Origin: Niebla homalea
Taxonomy: Eukaryota; Ascomycota; Lecanoromycetes; Lecanorales; Ramalinaceae
NCBI GenBank assembly: GCA_019925105.1
Contig: JAHGAU010000017.1
Location: forward strand, 496,001 to 560,000
Direction: 5' to 3'
Length of the DNA: 64,000 bases
Under the pieces are notes generated by a model. It did no database searches. It saw nothing but the letters and a program-made list of their open reading frames with translations, and had not been told where the DNA came from. This document shows, piece by piece, positions 10,961 through 22,664 of the stretch (positions are counted from its first letter, which is position 1; each line of letters opens with the position of its first letter). Position numbers and translations under genes: made by a program.

Positions 10961-11440
10961 TTCTGTATGCTTGCACGAGTGCTATTGAGATCAAAAAGCC
11001 TCCATCAAAGAGAAAAATATGAACTTCCTTTTCTGCTGCCTAGGTAGGGTCATATCAAGCTACTTATATAAATACACACGTCATTCGGAAGTGGATGAGG
11101 GTTTTCTAGAAAGCCTTGGCACCTTCGTACTCCACCTTTGAAACTTTCCTTCCCGTGGGAGATTGCGGGGTGGCGCCGCAGCTGATCGTGTGGACCGGAG
11201 TCAATAATATATTTGTTTCCTTATTCATATTGCCTCATCTCCGTCGACTTACATCTACAGATCTGTTTGTGACTCCAGATCGGCTATCTCGATGACGGAG
11301 CTTGAATTTTGAAGCTCTCATTCAGTCTTGCAGTCTTGACTCTGCATAAATCAAGAGCCGGATACTTTCCGTCCCCCATCCTACGCAGGCTACAGCTTTC
11401 GTACCGTCCCCACAACCTACCACCACGCACAGCTTTCCTC
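10961..11440. other. Divergent promoter, aminotransferase / ABC transporter
   Basis: About 480 nt between two outward-facing genes. The open frame continuing upstream of the ABC start begins only with TTG at 11309. Contains the TATA-like octamer listed separately. Confidence 0.6.
11064..11071 (-). promoter_or_regulatory. TATA-like box for the aminotransferase
   Basis: TTATATAA about 105 bp upstream of the aminotransferase ATG at 10960. The octamer is palindromic, so direction is taken from spacing; the ABC start is about 370 bp away. Confidence 0.4.
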
Positions 11441-14400
11441 ATGATCACACGGTGGCATCTGATTGCTGCAGCTGCCCTTACTGGCTTGCCATGGACCTCA
11501 GATGCTCAACAGAATTCTTCGAGATCTGATTTACTTCAGACGAGCTTCTCCTTTGAGGATGAACGACCGCCAGGGTGCCCTCCGTGCTTCAACTGCAACC
11601 TCGAAGCCTTTCAGTGCGCCCAATTTGCTGGTTGCAACAAATACAATGGCAAATGCTCGTGTCCTCCGGGGTTTGGTGCAGAAGACTGCTCCACCCCAGT
11701 ATGTGGCTCGCTTGGAAAGGGCAGGGATCGAGCGCCAAGAGAGGGCGACCAGTGCGACTGTGACGATGGCTGGGAGGGTATCAACTGCAATGTCTGCAAA
11801 ACAGACGAAGCCTGCGATGCTCTCATGCCGGACGACAAAGAAGGCGTTTGTTACAAAGAGGCCATCGTGGTCAAGGAAAACCATCAAATGTGCGATGTGA
11901 CCAACAGGAAGATCATAGATCAACTAAAGGACAAGAAACCTCAGATCACCTTCTCCTGCAATGCAGTTGAGGATACCTGCAACTTCCAATTTTGGATCGG
12001 TCAAGTTGAATCATTCTACTGCTCCCTGGATTCATGCGCCTTTTCTCACAAGGAAGATGTTGACAAGAATACCACCTACTACAAATGCGACAGTATCAAT
12101 TGCGCTTGTGTCCCGGGCCGCATGCTTTGTGGAGAGGAAGGGTCAATCGACATTGGCGATTTCCTAGAGCAGGAGATCAAAGGCCCTGCCAGCTTATCAT
12201 CAGTCCGTACTGAAGGCGGTAGCAGCAAGGACGGTACCAAATTCGAGGAGCCCGCCATGAATAACCTCATAAAGAGCGTCTTTGGAGACGAATACATCAC
12301 GCTGCAGTGCCATTCCGGCGAGTGCCTCTACAAGACCGACATACCTGGTTATGCGCGGCCAGTCAAGGAAATTAACACTCCTTTGATTGCAGGTGTCATT
12401 GCAGGCTGTGCCTTGTTCGTGGTGCTCGTGATACTGCTCATTTGGTTCCTGTCCAGAAGATCTTTCAGATACGGTCCTATTCATCTCTCCGACGACTCTG
12501 ACGATGACATGGCTCAAATGATGGCAGAGCATAAGCCTGCATCCTTGCAATTCGAGAATGTCTCTTACAATCTGAATGCCAAGCAGATCCTGTCGGGAGT
12601 CCAAGGGATCGCTCTACCAGGCCAGCTCATGGCCATCATGGGAGCTTCAGGCGCCGGGAAGACCACGTTTCTAGATATTCTTGCGCGCAAGAACAAGCGT
12701 GGTGTTGTAAACGGGAACTTCTACGTGAACGGCGAAAAGGTTGATGACAATGAATACCGAAGCGTCATAGGCTTCGTCGATCAGGATGACACAATGTTGC
12801 CCACCCTCACAGTCCATGAAACGATCATGACCAGCGCTCTACTTCGCTTACCTCGGGATATGAATATCTCCGTAAAGGAGCAACGCGTGTACGAAGTCGA
12901 GAAGCAGCTTGGGATTCTCAGCATCAAAGATCAGCTCATAGGCTCTGAAGAGGGTAACGGCAGGGGCATTTCTGGTGGCGAAAAGCGACGAGTTGGGATT
13001 GCTTGCGAGCTAGTCACCAGTCCAAGTATTCTCTTCTTGGATGAGCCGACCAGCGGTCTCGACGCATTCAATGCCTTCAACGTGGTTGAATGCTTGGTCA
13101 CTCTAGCAAAGAGCTACAACAGAACTGTGATCTTCACCATTCACCAACCACGATCCAACATCGTCGCACTGTTCGATCATCTGGTACTCCTCGCAAAAGG
13201 CCGGACGGTCTACTCAGGACCTTACGCAAGCTGTCAAAGCTATTTCGACAGCATTGGCTACACATGCCCGCCAGGCTTCAACATTGCCGACTATCTGGTG
13301 GATTTGACGATGCACGCTGCAACAGCCCATACTCCTACCGATGAGAGTGGTCCGACGGGATTGGATGCGGGGAGCGACGGTATGAGGACTCAGAACACAA
13401 GTATCCGTGCAATCAAGTCAGTTGCTAGTGCTTCGAATCTCAGCACGGACAACGCTAGCTATGGCAGCTATAACGAATCTATCCGTAGACCGGGGCACCG
13501 GAGACGACAGTCTTTGAAGCAAAAGCAAGATCGACAACTTTACACGCGAAAGAAGAGTGCTGGCGCTGAAACGCCTTCAACGCCAAAGACAGATGACGAG
13601 GCTTCTGACTCAAACATCACTCGCGGAAACAGCCAGGATATTATTCGCTTATCGAAGCAACAGGGGCAGGTCCCGCCTCAGATTCTGGATGACCCTCATC
13701 AGCTGCCGCCTCCTGCCTACGAGACGAACGGTCTCGATGCTTTAGTCACGAACTATACGACTTCAGACGTTGCTGGTTCTGTCCGTGAAGATATCCATTC
13801 CGCGGTAAGCAGCGCATTGAACGCCAACGGAACAGCCAGTGGCCAGCCTCACGCAGTGGTCTCTGGTTCCATGAAAGGCTACCGCCGCGTAGGCTACTTG
13901 AGCCAATTCCTCATTCTTTCGCAAAGGACATGGCGCAATCTGTACCGAAATCCCATGCTAATGCTGACGCATTACGCGATCGCCATTCTCCTAGCTGTGC
14001 TTTCAGGTTTCCTCTTCTACGGCCTTACCGACGACATCAAGGGGTTTCAGAACCGACTGGGTCTTTTCTTCTTCGTCCTCGCCCTCTTTGGCTTCAGCAC
14101 CCTCACCAGCCTTACAGTCTTTTCTTCGGAGCGCTTACTCTTCGTTCGCGAGCGTGCGAATGGTTACTACTCACCCATCACCTACTTTGCAGCCAAGGTA
14201 GTCTTCGACATCGTGCCGCTCCGCCTTATACCTCCTATCATCATGGGAGCCATAATCTATCCCATGTCTGGCCTTACGCCTGAGTGGCCATCATTCTTCA
14301 AGTTCATCCTGATCCTCATTCTCTTCAACCTAGCTGCAGCGGCCGTCTGCCTCTTTATTGGCATCGTTTTCAAGGACGGCGGGGTAGCCAATCTGATCGG

Positions 14401-14820
14401 CAGCCTTGTCATGCTCTTCAGCTTGCTGTTTGCAGGTCTGCTCTTGAACCACGATGCTATTCCAAAGACACTACTCTGGCTCCAAACGGTAAGTCTTTGC
14501 CCTTTGCAACCCTCAGTCGCCCAAACCCTTGTGTCTCCCCCATATGAGGCAATTGAACGTCTCTTACTAATGTCTGGCCCTAGCTCTCCATCTTCCACTA
14601 CGGCTTCGAAGCCCTCATCGTCAATGAAGTGAAATACCTCACCCTCATCGACCACAAATATGGCCTCGACATCGAAGTCCCAGGCGCTTCCATCCTGAGC
14701 GCGTTCGGCTTCAACAACGGCGGGCTGTGGCCTGACGTTGTGGGACTCGCCATTTTCTCAGCTGCGTTCATTGTGATTGCTTATGCAGCTATGCATCTGC
14801 TGCTTGTGGAGAAACGATGA
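11441..14820 (+). CDS. ADP1: ADP1-like ABCG-family ATP-binding protein with EGF-like ectodomain
   Basis: Half-size ABC transporter-like membrane protein; substrate unknown. Start ATG at 11441 gives a signal peptide ([20 protein letters not shown]). An upstream extension to 11309 begins with TTG and is ignored. Exons 11441-14488 and 14584-14820 (intron 95 nt) give 1094 residues. Order: signal peptide; Cys-rich EGF-like ectodomain (residues about 45-140, [14 protein letters not shown] to [12 protein letters not shown]); TM segment [19 protein letters not shown] near 315; nucleotide-binding domain with Walker [10 protein letters not shown], signature ISGGEKRR and Walker [13 protein letters not shown]; a long Ser/Thr-rich linker; then a six-helix ABC-2 membrane domain ending LLLVEKR. 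This layout is that of yeast Adp1, with a longer linker. Convergent with COX10. Confidence 0.92.
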
Positions 14821-15204
14821 GGGATGATTTTTGCAATGATGTGTGAGATTAATTCTTGTGTAATAATCTGATGGGCCTAATACTGCGAAGGAGGCGTCCG
14901 AGACGATTTGTATATATTGAGGGAGGGACGATTGCGTTACTTCTGGTGTGGAAAATAATGAAAGTGCTCTGAAACGTTCTTGAATCATGAATACAAAATA
15001 TACAAGAATTTTTCGCTCTTCTTAGCCAAAATGCAATTGGTTCCGCGAATGTTAATTTCAAACCACAACGCAGCCACAATCTTAAAAGAAGTCCCGAGTT
15101 ATCGGGTCAGAAGTAGGAGCGTTGTCGGTCCCTTTGCGCAGTAGCAACAAGAAAACGATTAGCACCTGTCAACACGTTATGAACGTTTTCTGGGTGCAGA
15201 TTCG
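14821..15204. other. Convergent 3' region, ABC protein / COX10
   Basis: Shared 3' flank of two convergent genes, about 380 nt. No gene seen. Confidence 0.6.
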
Positions 15205-16785
15205 CTAGGCTATCCTCTCGCCCTCTGGCAATCGTGGCCCTTCCACAATCTCATAGGCTTGCGGCTCGCCAATAGCTTCAGCTTCATCATCGCTGTCTAC
15301 CTCTCCATTCATCCTCCTCCAAACCCCCTCCCACAACCCCTTCTTATGCACCATAGCCAAGACCATCACCCCGGGCAAATGCCACACGCTCGCCCAAAAA
15401 AGGCCCCTCGCACTGCCCCTGTGCCCCTCCAGCCTCCAGAATCGCCACGCCTCCCTCACCATCCACGCATTCACCACACTGCTTGTGACCAGGAAACCCT
15501 GGTCCGTGACTCCCATCGCCCACAACCCGACACACACAGGAAAGCAGAGGATGGCATACCTCAATGCCACCCGGCCGTTCATGGCCGCATTCTTCCAGAC
15601 CAGCATTTTATACCCCGCATTCCTATACTCCTCCCGAATCGGCCAGGACAGGGAGTTGAAGTGCGGGAATTGCCAGCAGAACAGCAAGCCAGCCAGTAAC
15701 CATCCCCCCACACTATCCTCACTGAACAGGAGCTCCCTCCACGATCCACTGCCCGAGGCGCTCTGCCCAGCCGCCGCAGCCCAGCCCATCAAGGGGGGGA
15801 TGCCGCCGACCACCGCACCCGCCCACGTATTCAGCACGGAGATCCGCTTGAGCGGGGTATAGACACCAGCATAGAGGACGATATTCAGACAACCGAGGAA
15901 GGCGACCGTGGGGTTGACGCCGTACCACAAGCCGGCCACCCCCATCATTCCCGCTAGGGTGGCGAACACCAACGCTCCTCCCTTCGAAATCAATCCGCGG
16001 ACAATGGGCCGATTCCGCGTCCGGCTCATCTGGGCGTCGTAGTTTGGTTCGAGAAGCATGTTGAGGGCGTTGGCGGAGGCGGAGCAGAGAGCTGTGCCAG
16101 TTGAGAGGAAGCATAACGTCAAGGCGGATAGTGAAGGGGAAGCGGTGGTGGTGGGGAGGAGGAGGGCGGGGACGGGATAGAGCGAGTAGGCTGTTGTGGT
16201 TGTGAGGACGATGAGGAAGGAGAGGCGGGGTTTGGAGAGGGAGAGGCAGGTTGTGAGGAGTCGACGGAAGGATGTAGTCGGGAGGGAGGCGGAGAGTGTG
16301 GAGAGGGTGGAGGAGGAGTTGGAAGGGAGGAATTGCTGATTTGGAGATGTTGATATGGCGGGTGAGGAGTTGGTGGTATTGGTAGCGGTTTTTAATCGTT
16401 TTCGGCGACGATGAGGTGGTTCTGAGGTATCAGGAGGGGACGTCGAGATTGTCGAGGTTGCTAGAGGGTCCTCTTTTGTCGGTGTCCGAGTCGAATGGAG
16501 CTCTTGAACTGGTTCAGAATGGTCCTTTGGGAGAGAAGTAAAGTCCTGAAGAGATCCCCTGAGGATATCTCGCAGTGCTTTGGGGGGCGCGGAATTGGCT
16601 GAGAAGTACTCTCTCCGCCATTGCTTCTGTATCTTGATGCTAGACCGCACCGCATCATCTTTCGTCTGGGAAGTGGTGTATCGCCGCCGAAAAGGTGGCA
16701 AGCGAGCCAGCCTTGATAGACATCGAAGGCATATTGTTTCGGTGTCTCGCAGGAGTGGACGTGGGACCCTAGCTGCAAGATACAT
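15205..16785 (-). CDS. COX10: Protoheme IX farnesyltransferase Cox10 (mitochondrial)
   Basis: UbiA-family prenyltransferase of the mitochondrial inner membrane that converts heme B to heme O, the first step to heme A for cytochrome oxidase. I prefer the ATG at 16785 (MYLAARVPRPLLRDTE, then LARLPPFRRRYTT), which gives a clean presequence. An in-frame ATG at 16881 would add 32 residues. Protein 526 residues, single exon. The N-terminal third is Ser/Thr/Pro-rich. The membrane core starts at CLSLSKPRLSFLIVLTTTTAYSL. The prenyl-diphosphate site is NALNMLLEPNYDAQMSRTRN, with TPLKRISVLNTWAGAVVGGIPP further on. The C-terminus is acidic and extends past the last helix. Confidence 0.93.
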   Translation of the reverse strand: MYLAARVPRPLLRDTETICLRCLSRLARLPPFRRRYTTSQTKDDAVRSSIKIQKQWRREYFSANSAPPKALRDILRGSLQDFTSLPKDHSEPVQELHSTRTPTKEDPLATSTISTSPPDTSEPPHRRRKRLKTATNTTNSSPAISTSPNQQFLPSNSSSTLSTLSASLPTTSFRRLLTTCLSLSKPRLSFLIVLTTTTAYSLYPVPALLLPTTTASPSLSALTLCFLSTGTALCSASANALNMLLEPNYDAQMSRTRNRPIVRGLISKGGALVFATLAGMMGVAGLWYGVNPTVAFLGCLNIVLYAGVYTPLKRISVLNTWAGAVVGGIPPLMGWAAAAGQSASGSGSWRELLFSEDSVGGWLLAGLLFCWQFPHFNSLSWPIREEYRNAGYKMLVWKNAAMNGRVALRYAILCFPVCVGLWAMGVTDQGFLVTSSVVNAWMVREAWRFWRLEGHRGSARGLFWASVWHLPGVMVLAMVHKKGLWEGVWRRMNGEVDSDDEAEAIGEPQAYEIVEGPRLPEGERIA

Positions 16786-17320
16786 GCCCTTGGTCACATC
16801 CTCTCGGTTGCTGTCAAAGATCACCTTGAAGTGACTGACGATATTCCTTTTTGGGCAGCTAGGACCAAAACCGCCTAGCATTTTGACCTCACTATTCCGG
16901 CCAATTCCAGATCAGGACTAGTGGTCGCAGGAGAGCTTGGAGGTGCGTTTGGTTTCTGTCAACGTGCATGCATAGCTTAAGCCTCACGTCTGCAAGTCGA
17001 CGAGACTCAAGGAAATCATGTGAAGCATATTAGCCGGTGTGGCCCATTATAATGCCGGATCTGAGTGGTCTGTATCATCGATTGGTTCTTTGGGAGCCTA
17101 TCTTTTCAAAACTTACAGACTAAGTGCCCCCTGTCCACATGCAATCCTCACATCATTTTGAGGGAGAGACCCTCCGTCATGGGGGATCTATCACTTTATA
17201 ATGCACCGCTCTTCCTCCATTTCCGGACCCATACTTTGGTCTTTTCCTATGTTTCTGAACATGCGTGCCTCGTCTCAAGAATTGTAGAAAGGACTTTGCT
17301 GTCTTCCCTTTAGCATAACA
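16786..17320. other. Divergent promoter, COX10 / transcription-factor-domain gene
   Basis: About 535 nt including a possible 32-codon N-terminal extension of COX10 (to 16881). No other gene seen. Confidence 0.55.
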
Positions 17321-19313
17321 ATGGGTCAAATTAGTCCTGTGACCAAAGGAGACCAGTCCGGAACATTGCAGTTCCTGAATTTCAATCAGCCGAAGCAGCA
17401 TACAGACAAGGATGTACGCAGGCTAGTCCGTTCTAACGCACAGCGAGCCTTCCGTTTCAGCCAAAAAGAGGCCAAGTTGCAAAGTAGGGCACTCGATCAA
17501 GCCTTGTCGCGGCAACATGGCTGGAATAATGGTGCCTTGGGGCTTATAGAGCCCTTTTGCTTACCATGTGGAGCTCAAGCCCCCTCAGAAGATACGCGGA
17601 TGAAGAGTTCGGACGCTTATTGCATGGGGTATCCTGTGACATTGCTAGGAGCCGTTTCCATTGATCCCTTTAACGCTTTACCAATTAAGGGCAATGTCAA
17701 GTACAACTGCGAATTGCTGAATCACTGTAGGTAGCCCATTTACGTCCCCCCTCCCCGAAGCTGCCCAAGCCACATCATAGGAGCTGTCTCAGGCTCATGT
17801 CTGTTGAGAGCATGGAGCTACATCATTCGCTGCTTATCCACCAGTGTAGCTAACTTTGGTCTAGTCCTGGGGGTATTCGCAATCGAAACTTTCCCCTCTG
17901 ATACAGGCACCAAGAGCGGCATCAACCCTTTTGAGACCCTCTGGATGCAGCGTGCCTTGCAGGATGCAGGACTTTTCATGGCTACTATGAATCTAGCAGC
18001 CGCACACCTAGATGCTGTGAGAGGTGACAACAAGATGAAGGGATCACCAGATTTCTTACAGCAGAAAGGAGACACCTTCAACAAAATAAATGCAAAGCTG
18101 AAAGATCCTGATGAAGCCATTTCCAATGAGGTCATAGGCGCAATCGCAATGCTTACCATGGCTGAGGTGCAAACCGCATATGCCGCTTTGCTCTTACTAG
18201 GCATGCTAATACTATCGAGTAGACGATATCCTGTAGCACTACAGAATTCGACATCCACATGTCTGCAATTTACCATATGGTCAAGATGCGAGGCGGCATC
18301 ACAGCCCTGGGTTGGGAGGGGGTACTACAGATGATAGTTGGGTGGTAAGCTAACAAATACTTTCTCTCTTGCCCGCGGAGACTCATATCTCGAACTCCCC
18401 CAACACTCTTGCTTGGAATTGACACTTACTTTTCCCTTCCCCCAGGCTCGATCTTATTTGCTCTCTCAACCGCGCCTGTCCACCCACCTTCGACATCGCC
18501 CCTTGCCGCAACAAACTGCTTCTCGCTAGCCCCCCTGGCCTCCCCTACAAAATTACGGGCCCAGTCTCCGACGAACTCCCGTTCCATCTCTCGGCCGAGA
18601 TGCACGAGGTCTTCCACAACGTCCATTACCTCTCGATCCAGGTCGAAACGCCACAGCCGGGGCAAACCCTCTACGATCTCATGTCCTTCAGCGCAATGAG
18701 GACGAGGTCAGTGCACAAATTACTCTGTCTTGGCTTCTTACCCTTTTCCTCACCTTCGCACGAAGGATTGAAGTCATCTTCCATCTCCTCTGGGGAGTGG
18801 CAGGCTTCTCACGTCGCCGGTGATGCTGCTGGGGCTGAACACAGCGTCGCTCTGACCGCCGCATTCGAGATGGAAGCTCTGAGGTTGGCCGCGCTGCTCT
18901 ATCTGCAATGCGGCCTCCACATGTTCATGCCTGTTTCCGCCGCCGTGCCCGCCGTGATGGTCGGCCTCAAGACTCAATTCCTCACGCTGCTGTCGCACTT
19001 CGATGAGTTGCCCCAGCAAGAAATCAACGCGGTGATGAAACAGAGGGCGAGTCTGACATGGGCGCTCGTGGTGGGGAGCCAGCTCGCAGGAACCGACGCC
19101 GAGGAGGCTCTGTTTGTAAACCTGATTGTCGAGACGGTGGAAGGTCAGGGTGTGAGAGATTGGCAGGGGATGGAGCAGCGGCTGAGGAGGATTTGCTGGA
19201 TGAAAGGGTTGAGCACGGTGGGGAGGAAGAAGGTTTGGGAGCGGGTGAGGGAAGGTAGATGGCGAAGTGTGGGGGTCGGTGTTGGAGGGATGGGGATGAG
19301 TAAGGCGGGATAA
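17321..19313 (+). CDS. Fungal-specific transcription-factor-domain protein without Zn2Cys6 cluster
   Basis: Looks like the uncharacterised group related to Fungal_trans_2: a C-terminal regulatory domain without the DNA-binding Zn2Cys6 cluster. Exons inferred: 17321-17726, 17850-18166, 18223-18344 and 18446-19313, giving 570 residues in one frame. Junctions: LLNH-S-NFGLVLGVFAIETF, LTMAE-TISCSTTEFDIHM and QMIVGW-LDLICSLNRACPPTF. Typical pieces: an N-terminal basic patch (KDVRRLVRSNAQRAFR), the ALQDAGLFMATMNLAAAHLD helix, VKMRGGITALGW, and a C-terminal LTWALVVGSQLAG with the final RRICWMKG. A GTCAGT site near 18708 could open another intron, but the unspliced frame stays open. The first intron (123 nt) is the least certain. 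Role in transcription is inferred only from the domain. Confidence 0.7.
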
Positions 19314-19864
19314 GAGGGGCGAGGATGTTCGCGAGTAACCTCGTGGTGGTTGGAAGGTATCAGGAAAGGGAGACGGGGCTGTCAATGGCATTTTTCTAGA
19401 CATTCTTCTGCTTGATAGTGTATATGCCGAAGTTGTTAAAGGGAGAGCTTGGACGATGGCAATTGGCGTTCATGTACCACCGTATGACTTTTATCTTTGC
19501 AAATGTGTCTCAAGATGCTGTAGCGGGAAGACGAAGATTGAGCATCCTCGAAAACACCTTTTGAAATATTGTAGCTCAAATCGCATTTGACGTTCTCTTT
19601 CTCCTCGAACGATTGAGAAGGCGAATCGAAACCATAGATTCCGGACATTGCCGACCACGTTGAAGAGATATGGCAATGAGGAACCCGGATCCACCCAAAG
19701 ATGCAAGATCAAACCTTGCCCAGAATTCATGTTGCCAACATATCTAAACACTAGGGTATCATGAAACGCGCCTTCCGTTCGCTAAACAAACCTGATGCAT
19801 ACCCACGTGACCAGAAAATCACCTGAAAAGTGAAATTACGAATGGAAGACCTGACCGCCCGATG
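19314..19864. other. Convergent 3' region, TF-domain gene / CET1
   Basis: About 550 nt between convergent genes; nothing recognisable. Confidence 0.6.
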
Positions 19865-22664
19865 TTAGTATTGCGGCGGTGGAATGTAATCAGTCGGCAC
19901 CTGCCTCGCCAGCGTCCGGACATTGTCCACAAATCCGCTGACAAGGTCCATAAACTGGTTGGGCTGGTTGCTTTGTAAGAGTGTGCCCTGCCTCCGCACC
20001 TCTTCGGAAGACACCTCGATCTCAAGCTCGTGCTCCTTGTGGCTCATGGTTGCGCCCTCTGCAGGCGTCACCTGGGTCAGATCGATCTGGTAAGCTTGAT
20101 GCCGATAGCTCATACGATCCTTGTTGCGATCTGCCCCCCTGCCGCCCTTCCGATCAGGCTCGATAAGGTCCCGCATGTCGCCTTGAAAGTCCATTTCCAC
20201 GTTGACGCTGATCCTCCAGTCGGCCTGATTTTGCGGAGAATAGATGTCCATGTCGGCGAGGCGCGTCTTGACGATCTTGGCAAGCTCTCTGCGAGTCTTC
20301 TGATCGTGCGTGACACGAACCTTGACCTTGTTTGCATTGCGCGGGTTGACATTCAAGGATGCAGGCAGAGCTAGCAGACCATTCTGTGAGAGTTCAAAGA
20401 AGGTGTCTGTTTCCTTGGTATGTTTGTAATCCATCCTTACCCGAGTATGTGGCGCAGGGCTTGGATTCTGGGGTGTCGACTTTGGAGCCTGCGTAGCAAG
20501 AAGGGCTTTGTTCAAAAAGCCATTGAGTGTGCGATGTTGGGCCTGATATGATTAGTAGACCTCCCTGCGATCAGGACACAAGCGGCTTTACCTCAGTCAT
20601 GGAGCTCTCGAAAGTAGTCCTAAAATTCGGATCATTGCGATCAAACACAGTCTCGGTCTTCACAGGAATCCTGAGCCGATCCATCGTGTTCTTGTCCATG
20701 ATCCGACCTATCTTGGCTTCAATTTCCAATACGGCTCCTCTCCCTGCTGCGCCTCCAGCGGCAGCAACACCAATCTGATCATTCGACATTACGTTGACGA
20801 AGAGAAAGTCGGAGACAACCCTGACAACCTCATCCGATGGAATGACATTCATGATGCTAGGCTCCCAATGCCCCAGAGGACCCTTGGAAGTCGGCTGCAG
20901 TGCAGGCTTTGGGATGCCATTGGCAGCGTTGTGGCCATTAGTGGGCGCTCTGTTGGCATTTGTCGGCGCCGATCGAGCCCTGAAGTTTTCAATGCTTCCA
21001 TAATCGCGGATAGACTGAGCAAAAATCGGCATGGGCATACGCGGTGGTTTCTGGGATTTTCGTTTTGGTAAAGCTTTCAGCCCTGTTCCATTAGTATCCT
21101 GCATTGTCAACTCGCTGGTGGAATTCAATCGAGCCTTTTTCTTCACTGGTACAGACGGCAGCTGAGATTGAATGTCGGCTTTTTCAAGGCCAGTAGCGAC
21201 CTCGTCTTCAATGCGAGCTGGCTCTTGGCCTGGGGGTACTACATCATTTACCTCCTTTACTAAAGGCATGTCTACGTCAAATGACTGTCTTGGTACCGGA
21301 TGATCATCGTGCGACCCAGAGGCTGAAGTTGCAGAAGTCTTGCGTGGTTGGTTGTGGTGTCGTACTGATGAAGCGTGTGATACGCGGGACTGTTGGCTAA
21401 AATTCATACTAGCCTGGATGACGCTTGAAGTACCGTTTGAGGTTTGATGACTTGCACCTGAGCTTGGTACAGCAGTCCCAGCAGGTGTCACAGCGTCAGA
21501 CTTGGCGAGGTAGTCGTCCGACCCTGTGCCCTGTGCTTCTGAAGGTCTAATATCACGAGAGGGTGCTGCGTTCAGCATTGAGTCAATGCCCATTGATGTC
21601 GATCTGTGTGTGCTTGGGCGGGGCGGCTCATGGCCATAAGGAACCGGTGCTTCATGCGATATTGTATTCACTGGTCTTTCATGACCAAGAAAGTTCTCTT
21701 CACTGGCATCTGCGTGATGTCCATTTGCCATCGCAGATGGGGCCGGCGTTGGGAGGTTGGCTAATTTCGTCTTCGGGCTAACGCTGATGCTTTGTTCTCG
21801 CTCACGTCGATAAGTTACATCAAGGCTACTGTTTCGGGAAAGGGACGGCGGGTCTATTGCTGGCGATTGACTGAGAGGGTTTGAATCCTCGTACAAGCGC
21901 TTGTGACCTCGCTTGTCCCCAGAATCAGTTCGTCTATGACTTGTGGTCACAGGCGAGTTGAATTGGGCCTCCAAGCTTCGTCTATAGCGCATAGATGGCG
22001 GGCCTAGTGGAGCACTTTGCTGTGGAGACACTGTCTGAGATGGCAGTGGATGCTGGATAGGGCCAACGTGCATGGCGGCAGCTTGTGAAGATGACTGAGG
22101 GCGTTCGACGCTATATTGTGGGGATTCTTTGAAGCCCTGTGGTGGGGGATACTGCGCAGATGTTGGGGTTGAAGCGGAATGAGAAGAAGTTGGTCGAGCC
22201 CAGTTAGAATAGGCGCTAGCGCTACCTGGTGTGCTGCCCGTAGGAGTACGGGCAATTGGGGTAGAGGGTCCGAGGGGTGGGTATGTGGGTGTCCCAAGGG
22301 ACGAGCGATGGTCCTGGGCGGGGTTTGGTGCAGTATGGAATGAGTTTGAGGGGCTGTGGTTGTACTGATGGGGCGATGTATATCTTCCAGCACTTCGACT
22401 TGCCGATTGTGGGAACTGATGAGGGGATGATGCCGATCCCGTTGAAGGACTTTGAAGGTAGCGGGAGTCTTGGTAGCTAGGAGTATGGATTGAGGAGAGA
22501 TGCGGAGGCCTAGACTCGCGTTGAAAAGGGGCATCAACTCGCTGGCCGTACTTGGTCAGGCCGCCTTCCAGTGGGGCTTGGGGCGCCTGATTGACGTAAG
22601 GAGGTCCTGGTATTTGCCTTGCTGTTGGCGTCTCCTCTGTATCGATGAGGGACCTGATATCCAT
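19865..22664 (-). CDS. CET1: mRNA-capping enzyme beta subunit, RNA 5'-triphosphatase (Cet1)
   Basis: Removes the gamma-phosphate from nascent pre-mRNA 5' ends, the first step of capping; a fungal metal-dependent triphosphate-tunnel enzyme. Start ATG at 22664 (MDIRSLIDTEETPTAR), the usual Cet1 N-terminus. A 49-nt intron at 20591-20543 joins SSMTE to AQHRTLNGFLN. Product 916 residues. The first 600 or so residues are low-complexity Ser/Pro/Gln-rich. The C-terminal catalytic domain begins WEPSIMNVIPSDEVVRVV and shows the metal-binding strand VLEIEAKIGRI, the basic strand VKVRVTHDQKTRRELAK, WRISVNVEMDF and the second acidic strand HELEIEV. It ends PTDYIPPPQY. The N-terminal region is far longer than in yeast Cet1 (549 residues in all), as in many filamentous fungi. 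Confidence 0.92.

Noticed and set aside
16786..16881. Longer COX10 start at 16881
   Set aside because: The additional 32 residues lack presequence features, while the ATG at 16785 gives a typical Arg-rich presequence. Not excluded outright.
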